Shown here: positions 34,028 to 46,032 of the stretch, one piece after another
Position numbering within the stretch: position 1 is the stretch's first letter
How the letters are laid out: each line of letters opens with the position of its first letter
Assembly (NCBI GenBank): GCA_022577435.1
Contig: JAKOON010000039.1
Location: forward strand, 1,584,501-1,648,500
Source of the DNA: Embiotoca jacksoni
Lineage: Eukaryota; Chordata; Actinopteri; Embiotocidae
Length of the DNA: 64,000 nt
Direction of reading: 5' to 3'
Translations under genes and position numbers: made by a program
Notes under the pieces: generated by a model
What the model was told of the DNA's origin: nothing
The model's database searches: none
The model's input: only the letters and a program-made list of their open reading frames with translations

Positions 34028-34052
34028 CCCCCCCCCCCCCCCCCCGCCCCCC
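34028..34052. repeat. poly(C) tract
   Basis: Eighteen C residues, one G, then six C residues. Confidence 0.9.
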
Positions 34053-34064
34053 TTCAACATACAG

Positions 34065-34081
34065 ACACACACACACACACA
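34065..34081. repeat. (AC)n microsatellite
   Basis: About eight AC units just right of the C tract. Confidence 0.9.
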
Positions 34082-34250
34082 TCCAGCTTTGACCATCAAT
34101 CATGGCTGTCAGAGCAGCTGTGCTCCCGCTCTTTGGTGAGAACTCACACCGGAGCTCTACATCATCCGGAGCTGTGATGAATGCACAGGCTTTAACTTGG
34201 GAACCTTTGATTAGAGACCGCGCCATCGACAGGTAGCATCGGGGCAAAAG
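34082..34250. promoter_or_regulatory. Candidate regulatory element with TCF/LEF-like site
   Basis: Unique block with TTGACCATCAATCATGGCTG, a repeated CCGGAGCT (34149-34156 and 34166-34173), and CCTTTGATTAGAGACCG with a TCF/LEF-type CTTTGAT at 34205-34211. Function is inferred from motifs. Confidence 0.3.
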
Positions 34251-36860
34251 TGAGCGCAATGGATATCAACTGTCATAATGGAGGTCATGCAAGAAGTATG
34301 TCACACCCAGTTGCCAGCATAATGCTTTCATATTTAGAAGTGTATCTTGTAAACATTAAACTGCCCGCTACTCTTACAGCCAGTTAGATTTGAACTCAAT
34401 CCAAATTTGCTGGCCATATTTTTTCCAAATTAAGACTTGGCAGGAACCGCCTGCTTGTCCCAAGGTGTCAGATCTGACTGAGAACCTGAGGACAATACAC
34501 CCGGCACCTATACAGGAAGCCTGTCCGCACCCCAGTTATGTCAGTCAAACCAGGCATGCCTCCAAAAATAGGTTTCTTTAAGGCCTAATATCTATTTAAT
34601 TATGGAATTATTTTCAGAACAAGCGCCAGAAGAAAGGGAATTTAGCTAATGGCACCACAGTGACTTAAAGAATAGATTACTGCAGCCAGCCCATGGCAGT
34701 GCTCAGTGGCATTGTACCTTCAGGCACTTGGCTTTAACTTTTCCGATTTTTATATAGTGTATGACGAAGAAGCCGGACCAGGCTCCTCTATCACGTCCAC
34801 ATGGCTGGCCAATCACGACTTGAATTGGTTGTGAATGTTGGATCGTCGGTTTTGCAAAGTCACAATCTTACTATCCAACACCCACAAGGTGTGTGGGGGG
34901 TGGGGGTTTCCGAAACCGTCCGACATGCAGTTTTGAATAGAGACCATGAATTCAGTTTAAATGTCTCTGAAATGAGGATAATGCTGAGGGATTTTCTTGA
35001 GAATCAATAGCGATGTAAATTTGCGTATCAAAGCACATTACATTAAGTTTGCAGATTTTTTTTTTTTCTTCCCTGCACGTAGAGCCAAGAGAGCATTTTA
35101 AGTTTGATTTCGACCAGAAGCTTCACAGTGAGCACAGCATGCTTCATCATTACGAGGTCTGTCACTGGGCTTCTTTTGGGGGGGGAAATACATTTCTAAT
35201 AGCCTTTTTCAACTGTTGCAAATGAACGGCCTGTAGCCGTCAGTTTCCCAAAACCTGAACTTTGAAGTGCCTTGCGAGGTACCGCTATATTTTAAAAAAC
35301 CTGGGACACTGTAGACATGAGTAAAGTAAGTAGATATGGAACAAAAAAAACAATGCAAGAGCTTATGGTTCCAGAAGGGCCCCTTTCCATTTCATATGCC
35401 CATTTGAAATGTTTCTTTCAACTATATTCTCAATGTCACTTGACATGGAAACACTGAACTCTCCCATAAATTGTAGAGGATTATATAGTTTCATAGCGTG
35501 AACACCATTTTTTTTTTTAATTATTTAAATTTCACTGAGAAATCGTGTTTGGTCCATCTGTCTCCAGGTGTTCCTCTTCACAGCCATAAACAGAAGCAGA
35601 CCAGTGTTAGAGACTACACGTGAAGTTCCCACAGGTTCGAAAAGTCACCAAATTTGGAAGCCATTAAAAGCTTGCAACGTTGCATCTGTAAGAGCTTTTC
35701 ACTTTACCCTTGAATATAAAACAACGTAAATAAAGGATTTGGACTAATGAGGGTAAACCGAGTGCGTTTTTTTCAAAGAGTATTGCCTGAGAAGAAATAA
35801 TTATAAAATCCAGAAAAGTCCCAAGATGTCACAGAGTGCTTAGCGAGTCTCTCAGTATGCCACAAACAAAACGTCGCAACTGCAAATGAATGCTGAGTTT
35901 TCTGGGCTCACCGTATCTGTTTATCACAAATTTATCCAACTAGTCGAACTGTCAGTTCCAAATGAGAAATAATGTACCGATGTTTCCCCGCAAATGTTGC
36001 AGTGTCCTGCCTGATGCTGCAGCTACCTCTTCTGGTTTCTTAATAATTTGGAGCTACTCTCAGATCTGACAATGCAAATTACCAGTTCGACTTTTGTCTC
36101 CACTGGCTAATGATGTGGCGGTAGATGTTCATTTATAGCGAGCTGTTCAAAGAAGTAGGAAAGCGACACATCTCGGATATGAAGCCGAACGACATTCCCT
36201 CTGATCTCACGCTAAATTTGAACGCTTTCAAACAACCATACAGTCTTACAAGGTAGTCAGAAGTCTGAGGAGTAAACATATGGCTGCATACCTTTCCATT
36301 TGTATTCAGGGCAAGCAAACATAGAAAGTAGCCGAGAAGTGCTACTTAGGCACAGAAGTTATTGCATTTTTTTTTTTTTGTGGGGCATGACTGTTTTATT
36401 TAGGCCATTCATCTTGTTGCTTGAAAAAACATTATTTATGCCATTCCCCATCTTCAGTTAATCTCCTAAAGGGTGAGATTTATGCCCACGGACGGCCACC
36501 ATTATCCACATGAGAATTAAGCAGAACGGGAAATGGTATATTTCATCTGTTTGACATTAAGCACTTAGCACATTTTTCAGGCTCTGGATGTACAGAAAAG
36601 CAGCCGTATGATAAATAAATCGCAGCTGATGTGTTCAGTTTGGTTTTGTGAGGCTTGTTCTGAACTTCCTCTGCACTGTGACAGCTGAGTATCTATACAT
36701 CTATCCTTAAAACGATGATAAAAACTTAATGTGCATGCCTAAGGTGCAAGTCCACCTCTGGGTATAGCAATTTTATCCTCCACTGACAATAAAGGGAAGA
36801 TGAACTGTGTCGACACCGTGGCAGCACCCAGGGTGATTTTCCACTGATAAAGGCGCATTT

Positions 36861-36882
36861 TCTGGTTCAGATCTGGTTCAGA
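36861..36882 (+). repeat. Short tandem duplication
   Basis: TCTGGTTCAGA is followed at once by another TCTGGTTCAGA, a recent-looking 11-bp tandem duplication. Confidence 0.75.
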
Positions 36883-37254
36883 ACACGATGATATGAAGCT
36901 TATTTCAGTGCAAAGCTGAGAGCAGCATTGTGGTGATTCTACAGATCCGAGCTTCTATTCATCACCAACAGGGCAGCTTGCAGTTTTTATCTCTTGACAT
37001 CACCAAGATGGATTGTCAGCCCTCAGCCGAGGACCCGACTGAACTCCCCCATAATGTTTCACTTCTCCTTTTTCTTTTTTTTTTGGGGGGGGAGTATGTT
37101 TTACTCGGGTCACAAGATCACTGGGACAAAATGCCACTCATGCAATCAAGTAGTTACCCTCCTACCCGTGTCTGCTCCTCTTATGGATTGCAACTCACAA
37201 ATCCTTTACTTGTCTGTGCTTGCAACAGCTTACCAACCCTTCATGCCACTTCAA

Positions 37255-37402
37255 AAGCGACTACCTTTTGAAGCTGGCGTTCAGTGGCATTTCAGAGCCG
37301 AGGAGTTAGTTTATCCCGCAGTCGTGAACCGTCACATCTGCAGCACGAGGCTGTTTGATTCAGCTAATGTCATTGATTATGACATCATGCAGTGATTTTA
37401 GA
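37255..37402. promoter_or_regulatory. Candidate regulatory element
   Basis: Unique block with GAGTTAGTTTATCCCGCAG, TTTGATTCAGCTAATGTC and ATTGATTATGACATCATGC. The last contains a CRE-like TGACATCA next to an ATTGATTA homeodomain-type core. Inferred from texture and motifs. Confidence 0.28.
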
Positions 37403-38095
37403 GGGGGAAAAGTGAAAGAGTGCTACACATGGGAGGTGTTTTTAACATCTCTGTCAGGGCACTGCTTTTGATTCTTGCCTCGCCTGGCTGTTTTTAAGGC
37501 CCTGCGAGGCTCCTATTTAGCCGCAGTCACAAAGCTGCGAAAGAAAAAAAAACACAAGTGAGGCGATCGCTAAATGAGGACTCAAGCGGGGAGTTAATTG
37601 ATAGGATGGTGAAAAGAGAGACGAGGCGAGAATAAGACGTAAGTTGGAAGAATAGTCCGATTTTTGCATTCGGCGACCAGCGGTTGGTGTTGGAGTGGAA
37701 AACGAGGGCGGTGGGTGGAGGAGTGGTGAAAAGTCTGTCAGAACACAAGAACAGTGCCTTTTGAATCCTGCTGTGCCGTGGTCTTCTAAACCCCATGCAA
37801 TATAAATCAGATGGATGGAAAATGAATGAATGAGGTGACAGAAAACACGTGGGCAGGCCTGCAAGCCCCGCCATCTCTGAGCTTCTTCTTCTTTTTTTTT
37901 TTTTTTTTATGTACAAGGAAGGAGGGCGAGCGGCCGTGGCTGCCTTCCCTCATGTGACAGCTCTCGGCTCGCTCTCCTATGAGCCATATTCCACTCTGCT
38001 TTGGGCACAGTGACACACACATGCGCGCACTCACACTCATGCACGCACGTTCGCAATCCGCTCAAACTCTTTTTTTGGTCGTACAATTGCGCAGA

Positions 38096-38107
38096 TACAC
38101 ACACACG

Positions 38108-38140
<33 letters not shown>
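38096..38140. repeat. (CA)n/(CG)n microsatellite
   Basis: CA units with ACGCGCGC in the middle, then pure CA, ending in GGGGTGG. Confidence 0.95.
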
Positions 38141-38465
38141 GGGGTGGTGACGGGCGACGGAGGCTGCTCAGGGCCCCCAGCAGGAGTCACAGAGGTGGTG
38201 TGCCAAGTCATAGCCTCTACTCTGTTCCACCTCAGCAGTGTGCCTTGAGAGGGAGTATAGATGATATTTGAGTAGCTATATGATACTGGCAAATTATTAC
38301 ATTATGTTCCTGTCAGCACCGCACAGCTGAGGATCACAGCAATGCCCTCAATCAACATGACTAAAATAAGCACACATTTAGCACCCACATACGTGCACCA
38401 TTTATACCTATGTACATAAGAAATTTGCATATAAGCATGCTCGTGCACACGAGGCACTGCAATAC

Positions 38466-38484
38466 ATACACACACACACACACA
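38466..38484. repeat. (AC)n microsatellite
   Basis: About nine AC units. Confidence 0.9.
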
Positions 38485-41189
38485 AAGGCATTTGCATATG
38501 CAGCGTGTTTTTATACATATCGCATGTGTCAATAGTTTTTGGCAGCACGTGCAGTTGTGCTGGGAGAAACACCTCCATGTTTAAAGAAACAGCCTGACAT
38601 TTTGAATAAGGCGCCTCAAACACATTCAGATGAGAAGTTTCACGTGTGTCAGACCTGCTGTATAATCGAAACAGAAATGGAATTCTAGATTTATACAACA
38701 TGGAAACTTTAAAAGAAAATGAAATGAAACCCCAGTTGTTTGCAGTGATGTGCATTTATCTACAGTCAGATACAGAATCTTCTCTGTTATTTTATGAATT
38801 TTCAACAAAAAAAAACATATATATATATATTGTCCTTAACAATCTTGTATAATGCATCATGTTTTTTTGATGATAAGCATTTCCATATCATTAATATCCA
38901 TAACTGGGGGCCTGTATCCCTCTTGGATCTGCATGATAACACTAAATACTTTTGCGGGGTGATTTTTATTACCCATAATTTTGAGACCAAATTGAGGCCA
39001 GTTGTAAGTTTTCCAAAAGTATTTTACATAGGAGCAGAGGTGCACATGCGAAACTAAGTTTCATCACTATTTTAAATGGTTGAACCCAGTCCAGAAAATC
39101 TCTAACCAATGTCAACATAAAGTCAACAATAGGGTAATAGGATGGCTGACCCTGCTGGATTGAAATGACCCACAAACCAAATGTATCTGAGCAATACCTA
39201 ATACTCTATTTTCACCGTTAATGTTGTCTTGGTGCGACGGCTCACCCCCGTTGTTGAAGTGAGGAGAGGCTTATGGAAGAAAGCGATGCTTTTCTACTAT
39301 TTGTCAACTGCAGTAGGCGGAAAAACTACAGCCCTCTCAGCAAAACCGGACTGAAGTGTTGAAGGAAAAAAAAAAGCCTCGGAACATTGTGACAAACTGC
39401 ATTCAACATACACGGCCTTGAGGATACAGAGAAATCTTTTGTGATACATTTTTGAATGTAAATAAAACTGTTTGTTCATAGTGAAACCTCCTCAGGGTAT
39501 CTTTAACAATGCCAGCTCATGTTGCCAATTCATTTTAATGTTTTAATCCTTCAGACATTTTAATCAGCCATAATTAATCTGTTTTGTTTACAAGGTTTAC
39601 ATCTACCGCCATCACTTTGAGTCTAAGTGAGCCTAACGCAGGCAATTTGTGATGGTTTTATTTTGATAAGGTTTCCATTAAGAAAGGTTCCACTTTGATG
39701 AGGCGTATTTTTGATCTCTTCTTTGTAAACACAGAGAAAATGAATAGATGAGATAATACAAAAAAAAAGTCCCAGTATGGCTTCTAAGCTTTTAATAAAG
39801 AATATAAAAGCAATATATTGTATTGCAAATAATATACTGTGGACTTCTGCACCATTTGTTTTTTAATTGTCAGTTAATCACACATGAAGAGTATGAAAAA
39901 GTGTTAGTTTTGCTGCAAACTTGGACTTAAGTACCAATATATAAGTGTAGTTTTCATGGATTTTATGAGAAAAAGTGAGCCACCATTGTTGGTGTATCAT
40001 CTGCACTGAATGTGTAATATCACTTTGTTGTGATTGAATGGACTTTTACAGATGAAGGACAAGATCCATTTGACTTTAGAGTAAATAAGACAAGGCTGCA
40101 GCTCATGAACATTTTGAATAGCACTTCATTTGCTGAAGGCTTTCGCAACCAATTGTCTAAGTAAATACATTTAAATGTCAAGTTTTGTCCAAAATCAAAC
40201 AAAAACCCAAAGAGATCCAGTTCGATATCATAGAACACCAATACAGTTTTCGATCCGAAATGCGAAAGGTTCTCAGGTTCCATTTTTACCTTAGTTCTTG
40301 AAATGTCAGGTAATTATTGGAATAATCAGGCAACAGAAGAAACCCCTGTTTTGAGGATGTATTGGCATCCTAAAATGTACAGAAGCCAGGTTACAGCACA
40401 TTTGTTCTGATTGGTGGTTTTATGATCTCTTTGTCTTTTCTAGCAAGGCCGAATTGGAACTTGATCAAATAAATGGCATACTGGAGGGAGAAAGAAATAG
40501 TTTTGCTTATTATCTCTTATTTTATGAGTTACTTGGCAGATTTAAGTGAAATCAAAATAGCACTGTGCACATGAGCTGCTCTGAATGCTGCCTGAAGGAG
40601 GTTTGGCAAATAATGTATTAGTTTTTAAAGGAATCAAATGAGTCTCCACAGAAGTCTGTCTCAGATTAGGAGGACATTTGTACAACTCCTTGGGGACATC
40701 CTTACACTCATTAATCAGCCGTGGATCTAAAGTTAAAATGTGCCAGTGTTTTAAGATTGTTGCTTCATCATTTCCTAGTATTGCTGCCAGCATTTGGAAC
40801 CATTGTCTGGGGGATGTTTTGCCCTTTTCGAAACACTCATCAGGGTCATTTGAGTGAATCTAGCGTCTCTGTTCTATCCATCTGGGTAGCCTCTTTGTCA
40901 GAATTTGTATTCCATTTCATCAGCTTGTTTTTCAAAGTCTACTCTTTTGTGCATATTCATCTAATGTGACTAAACTGACTAATACAGCTGGGCTCTTTTT
41001 TCAAGGGCAATGGGCGCAAAGAATTCATCAGGTTCCTTCCTGAAGAGGTGGTAACAACTGTGTCGCCTACCTGTTCTATTAAAAAAGACAAAAAATATTC
41101 ATCATGGCTGTTCATGTAGCCTATCAGTACATGCCTAGTCGAATTATATCATGAGCAAAAATATGATACCGGCATATCCTCAGGATAAA

Positions 41190-41350
41190 CAATGTATTAT
41201 CAGCTGGAAGTGTCTATGTGCCACGGCGGGTTATGAAATATTAGGCAATCGATTAAATTATCGATGGTGCGAGACGTAAGGATTCGACTCAGCAGGTGAG
41301 CAAGTGATTGCTCCCGTAGCGCACTCGCTTTTTCAGTCATTAATCAGAGC
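41190..41350. promoter_or_regulatory. Candidate regulatory element with paired ATCGAT sites
   Basis: Two ATCGAT cores (41248-41253 and 41260-41265), the core recognised by ONECUT/CUX-type factors, lie 12 bp apart around TAAATT. GATAAACAATGTATTATCAG (near 41185) and TTTTTCAGTCATTAATCAGAG (41330-41350) flank them. The sequence is non-repetitive with intact CpGs. Binding and conservation are inferred. Confidence 0.35.
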
Positions 41351-42899
41351 AGCAGGTCACGAGGGAAAAAACGAAAACTCGAGTTTTACAAAGTTTGGGA
41401 AAGGAGTAACAGCTCAATCATTCTCAATCAGGTGAAAATGGAAAGCACTTACCACCAAGTCCTGTTCACTTTGTTAATCCAAATAGTCCCTGACATTGTA
41501 GTTTGTTTTTTTTGCCGAGATCGGATGACCATCGAAAGGCACTTCAATAACATAAAGCTAGCCCGGCTCAGTTTAGTCTTTGTTGTGATTGTGATCTGGA
41601 AGCTTCGGCCTTGGATTTGAAACTGGACTCTGCAAAATCTGCAGCAGTCATTTAACCAACAGGGCATTGCACTCTGGTTACATGGGGGGGAGGGGGGGGA
41701 ACGGTCTCTGCTCTGTTATTTACAGCTTTGTCATATGTATGATGGAAATCGTGGAGCCCAAAACTCTCGCATCCGTTCCTGTCCTATAGGTCTTCATTCT
41801 TTCAGATAAGGGTTTGGGATGTGTGCGAAACTGGGAATGCACCAGACTGTCTCCAGTCTCAGCACAGATAACACCATGTGCTACTGGCTTTGGGCAGTTC
41901 ATAAGGTCAGGATGCCCTCTCAGGGATCCTTTACCCCACCTGACGCAGGGAAATCAGAGGAGTCTCAGAGAGAGAAATGCCCGATCAATGGAATTTCAAT
42001 GCTGCCTGGTTAATGGCTGCTCCAATAGTTTCAAAACGAACCTAAGGTCTACGCCCATTAAGAGGTACATTCATACTATAAATACAAAAAGTACAATATT
42101 GCTGTAAAAAACAAAAAACAAATGCCAAAATCTTGCTTTCTGTATATAATCACAGCATTGCTAAAACCTTTACTGATATCCCTGTTACTTCCCATCTTGT
42201 TGCGGTTCACTGGCTGGACAAACATCCAGTTTCTCCTTGGAGACACACGAGCACAGAGGGTGTTACAACCCCAAGAAGAGGAAGAGGAGGAGATATAAAT
42301 AACCCTCTCCTTCAAAGGGAGTGTGATTACAGTTTCACTCTTTAAACTCTCACCCCTGGGGGTCTTAATCAAGAGGATGAAATAGCCTCGCACCTATAGT
42401 GATATATAGCTACACTCCCCCATGCAATCAATAGATTGAGATTCTGCAGTTTTGTTCTTCTGATTGTGAACAACAACAACAATAAAATCTCATTCTTGAC
42501 TTCACCCACTCCAATCGATACTACCCCCCCCCTCCCTCCTCAATGCTGCTGCTCTATTTTTTTGTTTTTTTTGTTTTGTTTTTTAGGAACAGAACTGGAG
42601 CACTCCCTCAAGCTTCGCTCTGTGTTTTCACACACTCTCTCAGCAAGCGTTGTAATACTCTTTTATATGGTATCCTGCCAATCTCATTAAAGTTAGATGT
42701 CTTTTTTTTCCTCCCTCAAGTAGCATCCTCCTTTAAATCTGTATTTACTGATTTGACTTGAGTCCTAAAATAAGATCCAATATTTGAATCAACTGACACC
42801 CTTTCACAGACATTTTAACAGACATTTATATTCCTAAAATAATTCTTTAGTTATTCATGAACTCTAAATAAAGATATAAAAAAAAAGGGAGAAAAGTTG

Positions 42900-42915
42900 A
42901 TATATATATATATAT
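42900..42915. repeat. (AT)n repeat
   Basis: About eight AT units. Confidence 0.9.
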
Positions 42916-44339
42916 TTTGAGCGAGACAGGAGCACAGGTCAGACATTGATTTTAATGTCAGAAATACCGTCGTCCTCTCATTATAAACTCACACCAATCC
43001 TGAGTCATCACGCTGAAGGAAATCTGAAGGCTGCGTAGTCATGAGTGGAGACGAGGCAGAGTCAAAGACGGGCAGGGAGTTCTTACAGTACATCTGAATG
43101 TGTTTCGCAACACCGATACATCAGCCCCTCTGGCATGCGTTCGCCAGGCGGACGTTGCCAAGTTAATTGTAAAAGCCGGTGTTTGACAGCACAACGGGCG
43201 TCTTACGCGCTAATTTCAACGACAATGGCGTCAGGCGTTGTGGTACAGCGCGTGGGCGGACGACAAGGGTGACGAGGCGGGAAAATAGGGCACCGGCATA
43301 AAAAAAACCAGAGTTCAGGCTATTGTTTCGCTCTTTAAATATACAGATTTCAGCTTCCCGTGGCTTAACACAGACACCGGGAGAGGGAGAAGGAGAGAGC
43401 GTGGATGACATAACCAGCCCCAGGAGAGGCACAGTTTCTCCTGCTGGTGTCGCGAGCTTTTAATGCCCTCTTGCTGTCAGTCGACAAACTGCAATTTAAA
43501 AATGGAGTTGTTCTCCCCGACTGTACACGTGATCATAAGGGATGATGACAGTAATTTGGGGGCAGTAATTTTGTGGCAATGCTGTCTGAAATGGCCAAAG
43601 TCTGCGTGTTGTTGAGTTTTGGTGCTCCAGTTTCGCACAATGCAAAAAGCATGCAGGGAAGGTCAATTTGTTACCTGATGGTGTTTGCCTGTTTGTTTTG
43701 GATTGTCCAAGTACACACGGGGGGAAAAGCTACATCCTCATTCAATCGTTTCTCACGCCTTACTGTCATTTTATTAAAACCGTTGTTTAGCATTTAGTTA
43801 GTCTTCCGTGAAAGAGACATGACATCATATCTACAGCATTCACACACAGCACAATACAGCAGGATCAACAAAGTACAGAAGAGAGACCTTGACCTACCTT
43901 TTTCACAAAACATATTTTCAATGTAGTGTTTGTATGCCCGGTATAAGATTGTTTCTAAGTAAATGTTATCTTGTACATGGTTGCTTTTCTATGCCGACAT
44001 TCAAAAGGTCATTGCCAACTCGCATCCTTTCTGTGCAGCTTCCTTCTTCCTTTGACATGCATTACTGTAGCTTTCTGAAGCCTTCGTCAGAAATCACTTA
44101 TTTTTCTCCCACTGCATTATGTTTACAACACTCACTAGTGTGGCTTTTGACTCCCGGTCTCGTTTCTCACAGTAACAGACCTGCGAATTGACTTAACATG
44201 AACCTGCTATATTAGCCAGAGTGAACAAGCATGGAGGACTAACAAACTGATAGATGTACAACACGGTTTAACCAGACAAATCACTGTCTGGGCAAAAACC
44301 TCATTCATGACTCATCTTCAGATCATCCATTAAGTCATG

Positions 44340-44640
44340 AAGACGGCTTGTATTTGAGCGGAAATGAAGGTAATAGAACTGGCATTTTGCTTTCCTCGAG
44401 GCCCCGTAACAAGTGACTCATGGTGTCACATGGTCTGTCCTCCGAAGAACGAGAGTGAAGAGTTTGAGTCACATGCCGTCCCTGCTGATCATGTATTAAA
44501 ACTGCGAGAGGTAATTTGTAACCTCGACACAGAATGTCTGCGTGGTGCCGTGATCACCCTGTGATATATTTACACGACGGGCACGTAGGTTAATTGTAGC
44601 AGGTTGTTTTTTTTTTGGTAGTGGCGAGCTAACACTGTGG
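44340..44640. promoter_or_regulatory. Candidate regulatory element
   Basis: Unique block containing GTAACAAGTGACTCATGG (AP-1-like TGACTCA), GAGTTTGAGTCACATG, ATCATGTATTAAAACTGCG, GAGGTAATTTGTAACC and GTAGGTTAATTGTAGC. It is CpG-containing and non-repetitive. Inferred from texture. Confidence 0.28.
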
Positions 44641-45004
44641 TTGATAATTACTGTGACCTAGATTATATTCTTCCAGCTGCCAAAAATATCAGTGATTGTC
44701 CGGGCTGCTGCGGCTCTCATAGATATACATGACACATGAAAGGGATATTACTGTACTGTATGTGGCCAAAAATGGAAAATATAACTTCTGCTCCCTAAAC
44801 ATATGTTCCTTCAGGCCGAGGGATTTAATGACTCACCCAAGACGAGGAGCAACAGATACGATTTTTTTTTTTTTCCTCTCCCTCTCACCAAAGCACAGGA
44901 TCATTTACTCCACATTGCAGTGCGGTGCGGATGATTTTTCAATTTCCATGTTCCTCCTGGGTTTCCTGAAACATATTGAGACTTCTGCCTTGAGTAATGG
45001 CTTT

Positions 45005-45070
45005 TTCTGACTGTCGAGGTGGCGCCTAGATACAATTTACAGCCTCGGCTATATCTTCAGGAAGCACTGT
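45005..45070. promoter_or_regulatory. Candidate short regulatory element
   Basis: GAGGTGGCGCCTAGATAC, AATTTACAGCCTCGGC and TATATCTTCAGGAAGCAC are non-repetitive and unlike their flanks. Low confidence. Confidence 0.18.
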
Positions 45071-45565
45071 GGAATACACACTAGTCAATAGCTGTATCAA
45101 AACCGGTGACAGGGGTGACTGTAACAAAACTGGCATCCATATGTAGTGCACTGAGGGTTTGAAAGTCTGTTTACACTCAGCAATAGAAGAAATCATTTTA
45201 TAGAAGATTTTTGGTTAAGCAATAGATCACAATACTTTTTTTTTTCTTTTTTTTTTCCCTTTTGGAGCAGATTTCTGTTTTACCAAATACTTGAAATAAC
45301 AGGCTTTAAAAATGTCCCACATTTCCTGCTGTGCTTCGAGCTGAGCCTCCCACCGCCCTGAGTATGTGTGGTTGTTGGCTTCAATGATATTTTACTGTAT
45401 AATTTCTTACACAAATGACCTGCGGGGCTCCAGGTGTCATTAGAAACATACTTTCGCGGTATGTGTTTTATTGCCACTGTTAATTTTATGAGGGCCGTTA
45501 AGTTAAGTGGAGGTGGATGCTGCCAGCAATCATGCTGCTTGAATCAGCGGTTTATTAACACCCTA

Positions 45566-45606
45566 CCCCCCCCCCCCCCCCACTCCCCAACACACACACA
45601 CACACA
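45566..45606. repeat. poly(C) and (AC)n compound repeat
   Basis: Sixteen C residues, CACTCCCCA, then about eight AC units. Confidence 0.9.
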
Positions 45607-45654
45607 AAACCAAGAAGAAAATGAAGTTTGGTTTGCTGCACCCCCCTCCCCCCA

Positions 45655-45850
45655 GGCTCGAGAATGCCACTTGTGCGATGCGAGTTATAAATCCTGGGGT
45701 GCGATTGAGACGCGGCAATCATCGTCTGTATTGATGCTCCTCACTAAACTTCCTTCACTGACTCCGTTTAAAAGGGCAATGAGCGAGATTTATACCGCCC
45801 CATAACACAAAATGACCATAACACATCATCGGTGGAGTTATTGATCAGTG
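45655..45850. promoter_or_regulatory. Candidate conserved regulatory element
   Basis: Unique block rich in AT cores and CpG: GCGAGTTATAAATCCTGG, GGGTGCGATTGAGACGCGG, CAATCATCG, GAGCGAGATTTATACCGCC and GAGTTATTGATCAG. The texture is strongly element-like. No exon is supported. Confidence 0.33.
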
Positions 45851-45973
45851 CCAGTGACCCAAAATATACTCGAGCAGGTGTTTTCTGGCTCTCAGGACTC
45901 ACTTGTCCAGCCCCTACCTGGTAGTTTAGCATTGGAGGACAATTGGCAAGAACCAGCAGAGACAAAAGTTTGG

Positions 45974-45996
45974 AAAAAAAAAAAAGTCTTGAAAAT

Positions 45997-46011
<15 letters not shown>
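45974..46011. repeat. Perfect A/T-rich snap-back hairpin
   Basis: Twelve A plus GTC (45974-45988) pairs perfectly with GAC plus twelve T (45997-46011) around an 8-nt loop TTGAAAAT, a 15-bp stem. The T run continues to 46030. The GTC/GAC match makes it more than two unrelated homopolymers. Confidence 0.7.

Positions 46012-46030
<19 letters not shown>
46000..46030. repeat. poly(T) run, 31 nt
   Basis: Thirty-one consecutive T residues, the longest T run of the window. Confidence 0.95.

Positions 46031-46032
<2 letters not shown>

Larger units (their letters stand above)
33331..37229. other. Non-coding unique sequence
   Basis: No gene. Contents: a C-rich run with AC repeat (34028-34081), a regulatory-looking block (34082-34250), a G-rich patch around 34890-34906, T runs near 35050, 35509 and 36369, and an 11-bp TCTGGTTCAGA duplication at 36861-36882. 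The remainder shows no structure. Confidence 0.55.
37396..41189. other. Non-coding unique sequence with microsatellites
   Basis: No gene. Contents: poly(T) 37892-37908, CA arrays 38096-38140 and 38466-38484, a short (AT)n at 38817-38830, and AT-leaning unique DNA from 38.5 to 41.1 kb. The many small frames in 38.6-39.2 kb reflect AT richness and match nothing. Confidence 0.55.
41351..45654. other. Non-coding unique sequence
   Basis: No gene is supported. Contents: G runs at 41684-41700, (CAA)n near 42469-42483, C and T-rich tracts at 42522-42585, (TA)n 42900-42915, a modestly CpG-rich patch at 43020-43270, candidate elements at 44340-44640 and 45005-45070, a T-rich tract 45236-45257, and a C run plus AC repeat at 45566-45606. 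Confidence 0.55.
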
